Shown here: positions 34,887 to 46,691 of the stretch, one piece after another
Position numbering within the stretch: position 1 is the first letter of the stretch
Layout: each line of letters begins with the position of its first letter
Assembly: GCA_036435485.1 (NCBI GenBank)
Contig: CM071596.1
Span: 66,327,001-66,391,000, forward strand
Length of the DNA: 64,000 nucleotides
From: Saposhnikovia divaricata
Lineage: Eukaryota > Streptophyta > Magnoliopsida > Apiales > Apiaceae
Direction of reading: 5' to 3'
Position numbers and translations under genes: made by a program
The notes under the pieces: generated by a model
Database searches by the model: none
Seen by the model: only the letters and a program-made list of their open reading frames with translations
Told to the model about the DNA's origin: nothing

Positions 34887-37800
34887 AGGGAAACAGAAAG
34901 AGTCTTTGGTACCTAGATAGTGAATGTTCTAGGCACATGAATGAAGATTCTACCCTTTTCACTAAGTTCGAGGAAAAGCTGGCCCTAGCATTACCTTTGG
35001 AGACAGCAGCAAAGGATATACTAGAGGATATGGCTTGATTTCATAAGAAAATGTTGTCATTGAGGAAGTAGCACTGGTTGATGGTCTTAAGTATAATTTG
35101 CTTAGTATCAGTCAACTATATGACAAAGGTCAAAATGTGTGGTTCACATCTGAAGCTTGTGTTGTTTTCAAGAAAAATGACAACAAGGTGGTGATGACAG
35201 GAAATCGAAATGGAAATATGTACATAGCTGACTTCAATTCAACAAGTGCTAACACAGCTACATGTCTTTTTTAGCAAGGCAGATGTAGATGAAGGATGGC
35301 TTTGGCACAAGAAACTATCACACTTAAATTTCAAAGCTATGAATGAGTTGGTAAAGAAGGATCTGGTAAGGGTATTCCAAAATTGGATTTTTCTAAGGAT
35401 GGATTGTGTGATGCATGCCAGAAAGGGAAGAAAAAGAAGGTCTCTTTCAAATCCAAGTCGATGTCATCAATTGATCAACCCTTACACCTACTGCACACGG
35501 ATTTATTTGGACAAGTCAATGTATTATCCATTTCTAGGAAAAGATATTGTCTTGCGATTGTTGATGATTTTTCTAAATTCACTTGGACATTCTTTCTGCA
35601 CTTTAAAGATGAGGCAGGTGAAATCATTATCAATCACATCAAGGTAGTCAACAACAATCATACACTTAAAGTTAGAGGAATCAGAAGTGATAATGGAACT
35701 GAGTTCAAGAATTTTGTGATGAGAGAGAGTTTTGTGAAAAAGAAGGAATCATTCAAGAATTCTCTGCACCAAGGACTGCTCAACAAAATGGTGTAGTAGA
35801 AAGGATAAACAGAACTCTTTTTGAAGCTGCAAGGACCGCTTGAAGAGTCAAAGTTGCCAACATATTTCTGGGCTGAAGCTTTTAATACTGCATGCTACAC
35901 TCAGAATATTTCTTTGATCAACCAAGCAAAAGGCATGAGACCTTATCAACTATTCAAAGGGAAGAAGCCAACAATTTAACTTCTTACATGTCTTTGGGTA
36001 CAATGCTTTGTACTAAGAAACCAAGGTGAAAACCTAGGAAAATTTGACACAAAGGCAGATGAAACTATCTTTGTTGGATACTCAGCTGAGAAATCATACA
36101 AAGTCTACAACCTAAGACTTAACATTGTTATAGAATCCATAGATGTTGTCTTTGATGATATGAAGATTCAGGGATTGGTAGATGAAGGTTTCTATGAATC
36201 ACTCTCATTTGAAAATGAGATAAGTGGCGAAGGCAGTGGAGATGATGAAGAAGCAGTGTCAACTGGTGTAAGAAGACAGCACGCTCAAGGTGATCAATCT
36301 GGTGAAGAGCATAACACACCATTCATCGATGCTGAGGATACTCCATCTGTTGGAAATCATTTTGAGGTATTCGTTGAGAGCCAAAGGGAAACATCCATTG
36401 ATCACTCTGCTAGAACTCCATCCTCTGCAAATTCTAGAGCCACACACTCAGGGGGAGTATCACAGAGTCATCACTCAAAAACAAATCAAAATTCTCAACA
36501 CAGGGAGAATGAAGCTACATCATCTAGATCAAACCTGCCACCACAAAGGAGATGGACTAAAGATCACCCATTTGAACTCATTATTGGGGATTCAAATGCA
36601 GGAGTCCAAACTAGAAGAACAACTCAAAAAGAATGCTTATACAGCAGTTTTCTATCTAAAGAGGAACCTAAGAAAGTTGAGGACACTCTTCTAGATCCAA
36701 ACTGGGTTTTAGATATGCAAGAAGAGCTAAACCAGTTTGAAAGAAATGAAGCATGGAAGCTTGTGCCCAAACCTAAAGGAAAATCAGTGATTGACACTAA
36801 GTGGGTATTCAAGAACAAGATGGATGAGAATGGCATAGTCACAAGGAATAAAGCTAGATTGGCTACAAAAGGCTACTGTCAAAAAGAAGGATTGATTTTG
36901 ATGAAACCTTTGCACCTATAGCAAGGTTGGAAGCAATCAAAATTTTTCTGGCCTATGCATTACATGCCAATTTCAAAGTCTGTCAAATGGATGTCAAGAG
37001 TGCATTTCTGAATGGCATTCTGAAAGAGGAGGTGTATGTTAGCCAACCTCCTGGTTTTAAAGATCCAGAGTTTTCAGAATATGTCTATTTTCTTCTTAAG
37101 GCACTCTATGGCCTGAAGTAAGCACCTAGAGCCTGGTATGACACTCTATCACAGTTTCTCATAGAGAATCATTTCACTAGAGGTACTGTCGATAAAACTC
37201 TCTTTTATAGAAATGTCAATGGCTCTATGATACTTGTTCAAATTTATGTAAATGACATAATATTTGGCTCTACTGATGAGAAGCTTTGCAAAGGTTTGCC
37301 AAACTTATGCAAAGTAAATATGAGATGAGCATGATGGGTGAATTAACTTACTTTTTTGGTTTACAAGTAAAGCAAGTTAATGATGGTTTTTTTCTGAGCC
37401 AATCTAAATATGTTTATGATCGTTTGAAAAGATTTAACCTATTGGATTTTGCCTCTGCAAAAACACCCATGGACACTGTCACTAAACTTGAATTGAATAC
37501 TAAGGAGAAGAAAGTGGACATTTCAAGTTATAGAGGCATGGTTGGCTCACTTCTATATTTAACAGCAAGTAGGCCAGATGTCATGTTCTCTACATGTTTA
37601 TGTGCTAGATTCCAAGCTGATCCTAGGGAATCTCATTTAGTAGCTATTAAGAGGATTTTCAGGTATCTCAAGGGAACACCAAACCTTGGCATTTGGTACC
37701 CTAGTGATTCTGGTTTTGATCTAATTGGCTATTTAGATGCAGATTATGCAGGTTGCGAAATTTATAAGAAAGGTACCAAAAGTACCTGCCAATTCTTACG

Positions 37801-38188
37801 GAACAAGCTGGTATCATGGTTTAGTAAGAAGCAGAATTAAGTTTCCACTTCTACTGCAGAAGCTGAGTACATTTCTGCTGGGAGTTGTTGTGCATAGATT
37901 TTATGAATGAAAAATCAACTGCTTGACTATGGTCTGAGAGTTGAGAAAATTCCAATCTTCTGTGATAACACTAGTGCGATTGCTATATCTGAGAATCCAG
38001 TGCAACACTCAGGAACCAAGCACATAGACATAAGGTATCATTTCATCATAGAACATGTGATGGAAGGCACTGTGGAACTACATTTTGTTCCAAGTGAAAA
38101 ACAACTTGTAGATATCTTTACCAAGCCACTTGATGAATCAACATTCACAAGGTTCTTAAGTGAGCTAGGTATGCTGAATTTTTCCTAA
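34887..38188 (+). pseudogene. pol: Copia-2 pol: protease, integrase, reverse transcriptase, RNase H (heavily decayed)
   Basis: The protease region reads LWYLDSECSRHMNED near 34910, where the usual DSG active-site glycine is Glu. GAG-pre-integrase follows (WLWHKKLSHLNF, CDACQKGK), then integrase (LLHTDLFGQVN, RSDNGTEF, VVERINRT), reverse transcriptase (KWVFKNKMDENG, QMDVKSAFLNG, then YVND at about 37245 where YVDD is expected) and RNase H (STAEAEYISAGS, CDNTSAIAI, KHIDIRYHFI, DIFTKPLDES). Many frameshifts and stops occur, for example near 35270, 35380, 35750, 36920, 37120, 37280 and 37890. The YVND and DSE changes affect catalytic residues, so it was inactive even apart from the frame breaks. 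Confidence 0.9.
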
Positions 38189-38748
38189 GCTAATTAAGAT
38201 ATTTGTTAGTTAAAATGCAGCTAGAATTGTGTTAAATTTTTCTTATGGAAAAGGTACAAATTTTGTCTAAGTCAAAATTACCTATCAACGGATATGTTTA
38301 CTCGTTGATATTTTAACACATATATCTGGATTTTATACCTCGATGGATAACAAGTTACTTTTGGTTGTATTAGCTCAATAATGCATGTCAACCGATATCT
38401 TGTACTTTAAGGGTTTATCCTATTATCCGATGGGTATTTTTAGTTTACTTTATAACCGTTGATTTAGTCGTCGCGTATACATACACCCTCTGTATGTATA
38501 TAACTGGCACAGTTATTTTTCACTTTCTCTTCTCACTACTTTGAATAGTTCCTTTATTCATAAATTGAGTAATTTCCTTTATTTAATGACTGATTTTACT
38601 CAATAATTTGTGAGTAAGTATAAAACCCATCTCTCTCTATCTATTCATCTTTATCTTACTCTTAAATTCTCTTAAACAAAACTAACTTCTCTCTCAAGAA
38701 CTCAAAACCCCCTTTCTAGTTTTTCAAGCTCTTTCAGCGATAGTGGCT
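38189..38748 (+). repeat. Copia-2 pol/env spacer with CAACGGATA motifs
   Basis: Non-coding. ATCAACGGATATG (38283), GATGGATAACAAG (38342) and TCAACCGATATC (38389) are degenerate copies of the motif found in the Copia-2 LTR. A CT-rich stretch (38510-38735) precedes the env-like ORF and may act as its leader. Confidence 0.6.
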
Positions 38749-38775
38749 CCACACTACTAGAAACAGGTTAATAGA

Positions 38776-39330
38776 CATCGGCCAAAAATCGATGTCTCGC
38801 CTTTTTTCAACCGATGTCTATGTGGGTGTAGAGAAAGGTCCAACCCTTTTCACATCGGTTTGAAACCGATGTCAAAGAGTATCTATCACATCGTTCACTT
38901 CCTTTTCACATCGGTGTGTAACCGATGTCAAAGATTATCTATCACATCGTTCACAGGAACCTGACTGATGTTAGATACTGTCTGAAACATCGGTTACTAG
39001 CAACTAACCGATGTCAAAGAGTGCTTGAGACATCGTTTACTGTAATATAACAGATGTGTATCATACATATTAACATCAGTTAGACACCGATGTGAAAAGC
39101 ATCAACAATGTGACACCATTGTGCTTAAATTACATCAGTTTGTTTGGTGTTAATGATGTTACTGTGTGCAAATTACATCAGTTTGTTTAGTAATAGTGAT
39201 GTTACTCTGTGCAAATTACATCAGTTTGTTTTGTAATAATGATGTTATTGTGTGTAAATTACATCAGTTTGTTTTGTAATTATGATGTTTCCACTTATTA
39301 TAAACATCGGTTTCATTGAGTTTAACTGAT
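38776..39330. repeat. Left subterminal repeats of CACTA-2
   Basis: At least 15 direct and inverted copies of ACATCGG/CCGATGT or ACATCAGTT/AACTGATGT, with internal 60-bp units such as the AAATTACATCAGTTTG series at 39130-39270. These are probable TNPA-type binding sites. Confidence 0.88.
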
Positions 39331-39714
39331 GTGTTAGTGTTATAACAATACTAGCCAAAACAAAACAATAACATGCAACCAAAACCATTCCAAAATGAAA
39401 AACAACCAATAATGGTTCTCAAAATATTAATTACCAAGTCAAAATGTCATTTCTCCATTCATTCCAAATGACAATACCAAGTACTACTCGATCGATCCTT
39501 ACAAAATAACTATTTAATCCAAATGAACTCCCTACATTTCATCCACAATCGATCAATATTCCACCTTCCACACATATATATAACCCCAGACCACAAAAAC
39601 TAAAACTGACAAAACAATTCGACCAAAAAGAAATGCTCAAGAGGTTCACAGGATGAAATAAAATAAAGGCAGAGCTAGCTAGTACACAAATATTTGGATG
39701 TATCCAAGAGCCTC
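39331..39714. other. Non-coding 3' region of the CACTA-2 second gene
   Basis: Lies between the subterminal repeats and the protease C-terminus at 39715. No gene is seen. It probably includes the 3' untranslated region. Confidence 0.5.
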
Positions 39715-40276
39715 GAGACGCACGTCATCAAGCTCCTCCCTTGTGTAAGACTTAAGACTCCTAGGTGTCCACTGTGCACACAGAAACCAAGCATATATAT
39801 ACCTTAGCAATATATAAAATAATATTGTTTTAAAGTACAACTAAATTGGTACTTAAACAACCGTTCAACCCATAAATTAAAGCATTATATACCTTTGCAA
39901 TGTATTTCATTTCCTTATCTTCGAAAATATCATTCATATAACGCATGACAACATAACCGCATTCAGTACCACCCGGTTGTTTAGGGCATCCCTATTTTAA
40001 TAATAAGTTAAGTATCGATTAGTCGCTAAAAGAAATTAACAGAAAAGAGAACTTACTAAAAACAAAGTGTGCAAAAGACTTACGACAAGATTTTTAACTA
40101 TGGGTTTTTTGAGGGCCCGTCATGTTTGAGCATTATAAGATCTAACTGCTCTGAGGAAGAAAATTAGTAGCAGTGTCAAACCCGAGAAATCTCACTATAA
40201 CCTCAATAAATTGAAAATGAAAGCCACATTCTAGTTCTCGAAATGTAGAAATATAATTACCGCACTAATGCATCTT

Positions 40277-41897
40277 TGTTTGCACTAATTCACGCAAGCG
40301 TACGTGGTCACAAGTAATATAGATATAAGTCAAGTTTGTTCCCACGGAGATCTAGTTTAGGTTTTAATTCAGCTAATGTACCTATGCAACAATGTATGGT
40401 TTTTACTCAATGCTAAGACAATTAACAAGATTGTGTTTTGATTAACTAAATTTAACTAAAAAGCAAATTAACAAACTAAGAATTAATTAACTAATGAGAA
40501 TTTGAATCGAGTTACTTATGCTAGAGAAAACATGGGATCCTAACTTCATTAAATATTTTGCTTAGATCTGACGCCTTTAATCACTATATGCAATGGTTAT
40601 GATATCTGATCGGACAATACGAAGCAAGTACACGCTACCTGTCAGTATACATATACCAAACTATCCATACATCCACAAAAGAGATAGAAGATGAATAGAC
40701 ACCAATTATGCTTAGACCCTATATCTCTATAGAATTTGAAAACATAACGGTTGAAGTGCAAGTTATCCATAAAGATCACACAGGGCAACATAAGATAGTT
40801 CAAATTAAGCTACAAATCATGATGTCACACATACATCAACTTATCCTATGCTAGCATGGCAAATTCTAAATATCAAGATCCACTCTCGCTTCACAAGAGA
40901 TTAACAGATTAGATGTTAGCGACGCATCTAACAATTAAGCATAACCATACGAGGATATTAATATACATCACACACAGATCTTTAAAGCATCGTAATACTA
41001 ATGCTCCATAAATAAATCCGTTAGAATCCCATGACAACGATTAGTTCATAATCGAACCGATCGTCATCATGGGATCTGATGAAACCATGATAAATAATAA
41101 AGTCTGAATTAAAATAATAATGCTAGAGTAATAAGTTAAGAAAACAAATCCCAAAAACATCCAAGAGTATCGCCTAGTTAGAAGAAAGATGAAGTAGATC
41201 TAGATCTCCGTCGCTTGTCACGAGCGTGGGAATCCTTCTCCAACTCTGAATCTCCGTCTCTCGGCTCTCTCTGTGTTATGTAGGTTGTTGGTTCGAATTA
41301 CAATGATAGGTAGTGTTTATATAGGCCCTAGAAGTCTTTTCCAGCAAGAAACTACCAAAATTACATCTTAAATTCGAAACAGGAAATAATTTCAGGATTT
41401 TCCAGGAAGTTGTATCGCAGCCTGCGCCACTAGTAGCGCTGCCAGCGCTGTTTGAATGTTCCCGGGCGCTGCCTGCGCTGTTTGAATGTTCCCGGGCGCT
41501 GCCAGTGCTGTACATTCCACCAGAATTTTGATTTTGCTTTATTCTTCAAGAAAATTTCCCAAGCTTCGCGTGGACTGTAAGATCGCTGAATTCGAACTTC
41601 TAGAATTCCAGATATGGCCAAAACAGTGTAGACTGCGCAACCTACCCGAAAATTCGAATTTTCCTGAATTTGCTCACTTCTCATCCGTTTTCTCTTCCGA
41701 TTCTTTTGCCACTTCCCGTTCTTCAATTCTTGAGCGTGAATCCACCATGAAACATGCAAATGTGTCTCCTCACTTTAAGATAGTAACCCTGCACCATTCT
41801 TACTAAAAACGAATCAAAAATACGACATACTTGAGGCCAAGTTAATCAATTTAAGCCGATTCGAAGCGTTCCAAGTGGATATAAAATCCAATTATCA
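40277..41897 (-). repeat. Full 3' LTR of the nested element
   Basis: 1,621 bp, from TGTTTGCACT to GGATATAAAATCCAATTATCA on the plus strand. It contains a short tandem repeat GCTGTTTGAATGTTCCCGGG (two copies near 41447-41495). Confidence 0.82.
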
Positions 41898-43052
41898 CAC
41901 CCCCAAACTTAAACCGATGCTTGTCCTCAAGCATAAACAGACTCAATACGAACTAATGCAATGTAATTCATGAATGCAACTAACATGAAAATGCAACGAT
42001 CCTCTTAGATTAACCAAAACCAATCAACAAGAAAATATCTCAAAAAATGCAATACGTCCAAACAGAGCTCGACTAAGTCCCCGTATACTAACAATACATG
42101 AACAGGAACGTGGGTGTGTGCGATGCTCATCAGATATACTCCTAACACTAGATCAAAATCATACCTATTCTTCGCCAAGACAATCACAAGTTTATAAATA
42201 GAATAGACGGTAAACACTTCATAACCTACGAACACCTCCATCATCATTTAAGCTAGACAGGAATTCATGCTTTATTATTAAACAACAACTATAACACATA
42301 ACAACAACGCATGCTTATTTAACCGTGCAATGGATGAGACTCCAAAAGGCTTATACAATAATACCCATGTAGCGAGCGTTAGATTAGTGGATCCCAGACT
42401 GGCAAAGCCTTAGGTCACTAGGCACAAAGTCCCCTAGAACTTAATTGCTCGAGTATTAAAGAGCTCACCCTGGTTAATTCTGCATTTATTTTGACTCTTT
42501 TTTTCTGCTTTTTTTTTCTTTTTTTTTTTCAACGCAATCTGGAATGAGCATTCTCATCCAACCCTAGACTACTCATAAAAATATTAGCCATCTACTAGCC
42601 ATTTGATGCCTAGCCATTATTAACAACTATTTACAACTAGCATGAAATCCCTGGTTTCCCCCAAACTTAGACTTTAGTGCTCTTACGCCATCAAGGGAAT
42701 AACAAAAATTCTAAATATAAACAAGTAATTAAATCTAAAAACAACCAAACAAGTATGACCTCAACCTAGCCCAAAAGCAAACGATGAGACTGTGTAAAGA
42801 ATTTGTTTCTGAAACATGCAAGTCAATTCCTAATAACTATAAATCAACCCTCTATTCATCAATAATCACACTCAATTAAATATCGACCTACCAATCAGAA
42901 TTAGCTCATCCTAAGGGATCATGAATATGCATGCTATGAAAATGCAACTAAATGGACTCACATGGTATATAAACAAATATGCAAACAAAATGCTCTATAT
43001 GAAACAACATGCAATATATGAAACAAACATGCAAACACGAATGAATATGAAT

Positions 43053-43453
43053 ATATGCCAGCGCTGTACATTCTGCCAGAATTTTGATTTTGCTTTATTC
43101 TTCAAGAAAATTTCCCAAGCTTCGCGTGGACTATAAGATCGCTGAATTCGGACTTCTAGAACTCCAGATATGGTCAAAACAGTGTAGATTGCGAAACTTA
43201 CCCGGAAATCCGAATTTTCCACAATTTGCTCATTTCTCATCCGTTTTCTCTTCCGATTCTTTTGCCACTTCCCGTTCTTCAATTCTTGAGTGTGAATCCA
43301 CCATGAAACATGCAAATGTATCTCCTCACTTTAAGATAGTAACCCTGCACCATTCTTAGTAAAAACGAATCAAAAATACGACATACTTGAGGCCTTGTTA
43401 ATCAATTTAAGCCGATTCGAAGCGTTCCAAGTGGATATGAAATCCACTTATCA
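43053..43453 (-). repeat. Truncated 5' LTR of the nested element
   Basis: Closely matches 41500-41897, starting at CCAGCGCTGTACATTC and ending in the shared ...CCACTTATCA. Internal DNA with ATGAAACAAACATGCAAAC repeats abuts the break point. Confidence 0.85.
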
Positions 43454-46400
43454 ATCTTCTAGTTCTGGAAAATGTGGCGAGTGAGCCAATGAATTGAGAA
43501 TGAAAATTTCCGATTCCCAAATCATGATCAAAATCCAATGATAACTGTTTTAATTATAAATAAATCAAAGTCATGAGAATTTGAAATAAATACGAACAGA
43601 TCCAACTATATATTATAATAAGTCTTAATTAACTACATATATATAAACAATTCACTTACTTTTGGTTATGAGGCATGAGAAATATGCGAGAAGGTCTAGA
43701 TTTCAACCTTTCAACAACATAAGCTTCAAAATTATCATTGAGTTTATGTGAGGCTGCTGGATCAATAAATGCATACATGTCCGTTTCTTTTTTCTTGAGA
43801 ACCTCGGTATGCAAATACCTACATATATTTATAATACATTTTGCATAAAAATATCCTTACAGAATTATAGAAAATATGATAAACGATTCACAAAAGAGGA
43901 AAGAACTTACGCCATATAGGTCAATATTATAGCCTGGCCAATCATATTAAACTCCAACAACGCCATTACATTCTCATTCAATAAAAATATGGTTTTGTCC
44001 CTACCAAACACCTCAGCATCACATTGAATCTGAATGGATTCTGAATTTTGTTTCAAAATTGTTACCGCATGCATATGCAGCAACATGAACTGTCGAGGCA
44101 CATTTTTATTTTGCTTGACACTCTTCATCATCGCATACACTTTCTGAAACTCATTCAGCTCATTATTTTGCTTTCTTGGCTTCACTACTTCCTTTTGAAT
44201 TTTCTACAAATAAACAATGGATTAAGAAACACAAAAAGTAAAGAAATGATAACAAGCAGATGCAATTCCATCAAACTACTCTTTATCAGCTATAATAAAA
44301 CCTTAACAGTACTTACATTAGTGAAGATGATCATGTCTTTAAGCCATGCTAAAAGAGAGCCAACAGCTTGGCGAACCGTCTCTATTTCACCACGTACTGG
44401 AACTGGAACCAAGGCGTCTTCCTTGATAATTCCGTCCACTGAGACACGAGCATGTCCCGGTTGCAGAGGCACTCCATGTACTGAGTTACACGTGTCTCCC
44501 TCGGAGAAAACCATACCAAATGCTACCTTGTTCTCAATGTTGTCCACTGCCAACTCACATTTTCGCGGATTCTAAATTTACAAGTAAAGGTCAAATAATA
44601 AGTATTGCTTGACATCCACAAAATAAACAATATTGAGAGACATCCATTATATACACTAAACTTTACCTTATTTCCATGTGAAAAAGGGTCAACAGGACCA
44701 ATAGCAACACAATCGTCATTCTCGTATTCCTTGTCCTCGTTCACCACCAATAGTTTTACAGATTTAGGTTTACCTTTTTTCTTCTTTTCTTCATCAAGCT
44801 GTTCCTTTCTCCTTTTTCATCTGGACAACTTGATTTGTCAGAGAAAATCGGTGAGTGATGAATGGATGTACCAGCCACCACTGACCTCAGCTCAGCCTTC
44901 AGCTCGGCAATCTATGACATAAACTCGTTCTTTGTTTTCTCAAACTCAGGTTTTGTAATTCTGTGCTTTTTCTCTTTTGGCATATTGAAGTATGTTGATG
45001 GAGTTACGAAGCTTCCAACTTCCCGAACCCTACCTGAATGCTCAGGAGTTTCCAGTGCTACAGAAAGCACATCTTCACTTCCAAATGGCTTGAACTCACC
45101 CTTATCCTTCTTTTCCATCAAATCATCCTAGTAAAAAAAACTAAAATTAATACAGAGTATAATATACAGAGCATGTTTGTGTACGATGTCCATTAATACA
45201 GAGTATTTTACAAATAAAAAGTGAAAAGATTAAAAACTTATTTTTTAAATCTCTCTGCCAGATCTTCATCAATCTCTTCGCCCACCGGTGGAATACGGGC
45301 AATTTTCCACATAATTGCTCGATCAGGTATTTCTTCAGGCTCCAGCCGCCCTGCTTTTACCTGTTCAAACAAATAATGGAACATTATAAGACATTCAACA
45401 CAAATAAAAATTACAAAAAAAAAAATTAAGTCATACTTCTTCTTCTTGTAAACCAATGTATCTTTTACTCGATGATCTGTGCGGATATTTTCTCTTCCTC
45501 ACTCTCTTACTTTGTTTTTTACTAAGTTCCTGCATACAAATAATATAATTTTTTTTAATTAATGTAATCATATGAATCACAGAGGTTTAGCCTAACATTT
45601 TACAAAAAAATATATATAAATATATTTAACACATGTAAAACAGACCCCAAAATCAATAGTGGTCCTCGCTGCAACAAATCCCTTTCAAGCCTCCATACCA
45701 ACAAATGCATACTTTTTTGGAGGCTTCATCAGCTTTTTCTTCTGTCCAATATATGGCTTTACAAACTCTCTATTTAATTTAGTTTTGAATTGTCTCCACT
45801 TTATATCTGCCGACTATAGAATTGACTGCTTACTTTCCGGAGCCATTTTGAATGTATCCTAAAGAAGAAGCAGGTTAATACCAATTGACTACAAGGTTAA
45901 AGACATAATATGGGGGATAAAAAATAGAATTTTTTTCAATATCATCCCAAAGCTTTGCTTTTAATTCCGGGTCCACTTTCAGCCAAGATGGAACATCGAT
46001 TGGCACCAAATTTCTAGCAGTCATGCCTACATACGATGCCAAGGCATGCCTACTATCTCCAATTGGCCTTCCATTTTTATCATACCTGACTTTCACCTTC
46101 TTACCTTTAGCTTTCTTTATCACCACTTTGTGCATAGCACAAACACCTCGCACTACTCCAGACTTCTGTTTTTTTGATTCCATACTAGTAGTTGTTGTTT
46201 CTGGAACATTAGAGTCTGACTCTTGGGGGGGGGGGTCTGTAGCTTGTGTAGATTTTGCTGTTTCAGGTGTCAAAACTTTCACCTCCAGTTGCTTCTCATT
46301 TTCATTACTGTTATTGTCCTTTTTCGATAGTACTTTAGATTTTTTTCTACTTTTTTGCCGTTACCTCTTGCCTTCAATTCTGCAAATTTCTGAAATGATG

Positions 46401-46691
46401 AATCAAGTGGATAATTCAGGGAACATATAATGTGATTGAAAAAACAAGTGAAAAATATGCATGACTGTAAATTTGTACCTAATTCAGGGAACAATAATCA
46501 AATCCTACTATATATGAAGCATCTGGCCATTGTACAAAAATATAGAGATTTTACAAGACTACGTGAGGGTTTCACATTAAACAAGCTAATAAGTGCAACA
46601 CAGAATAATATTACTTTTCAAGTAATTACAATTACACACCAAATATGGAAAGGAACGAAACAAAATATAGAGATACTATACATAATATCTG

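Larger units (their letters stand above)
40277..43453 (-). mobile_element. Nested truncated LTR retrotransposon, TSD ATCTT
   Basis: The left end is TGTTTGCACTAATTCACGC (40277) and the right end is AAATCCACTTATCA (43453), with perfect ATCTT on both sides (40272-40276 and 43454-43458). One LTR is full (40277-41897). The other keeps only its outer 400 bp (about 43053-43453), homologous to 41500-41897. Next to the full LTR, TTTAAGTTTGGGGGTG on the minus strand is a polypurine tract, which fixes minus orientation. The 5' LTR has lost its inner part together with the primer-binding site. The 1.15-kb internal region (41898-43052) has no gag or pol. It is probably a deleted Gypsy-type element. Confidence 0.85.
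39715..46440 (-). pseudogene. CACTA-2 second gene: Transposase_24-like region plus C48 (Ulp1-like) protease
   Basis: Exon-like blocks on the minus strand, in order. 46390-45910 has VRGVCAMHKVVIKK, RYDKNGRPIGDSRH and VPSWLKVDPELKAKLW, the plant En/Spm Transposase_24 pattern. 45850-45655 has WRQFKTKLNREFVKPYIG. 45535-45437 is basic. 45362-45238 has DRAIMWKIARIPP. 45121-44912 has TPEHSGRVREVGSFVTPSTY. 44560-44310 has CQLAVDNIENKVAFG, resembling DUF8039. 44185-43907 and about 43805-43660 include DMYAFIDP. After the nested element, 39996-39895 has CPKQPGGTECGYVVMRYMND, the C48 region with its catalytic Cys, and 39780-39715 is the C-terminus. Stops at about 45816 and 45687, a frameshift near 46370 and the nested insertion break it. 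I did not find the catalytic His. Such proteases may process SUMO-like substrates or transposase; the role is unknown. Confidence 0.75.

Noticed and set aside
41276..41806. Open frames on both strands in the nested LTR
   Set aside because: They lie wholly in LTR sequence, recur in the truncated LTR at 43053-43453 and show no domain.
46023..46430. Plus-strand open frame opposite the CACTA-2 second gene
   Set aside because: It is the antisense shadow of the VRGVCAMHKVVIKK region.
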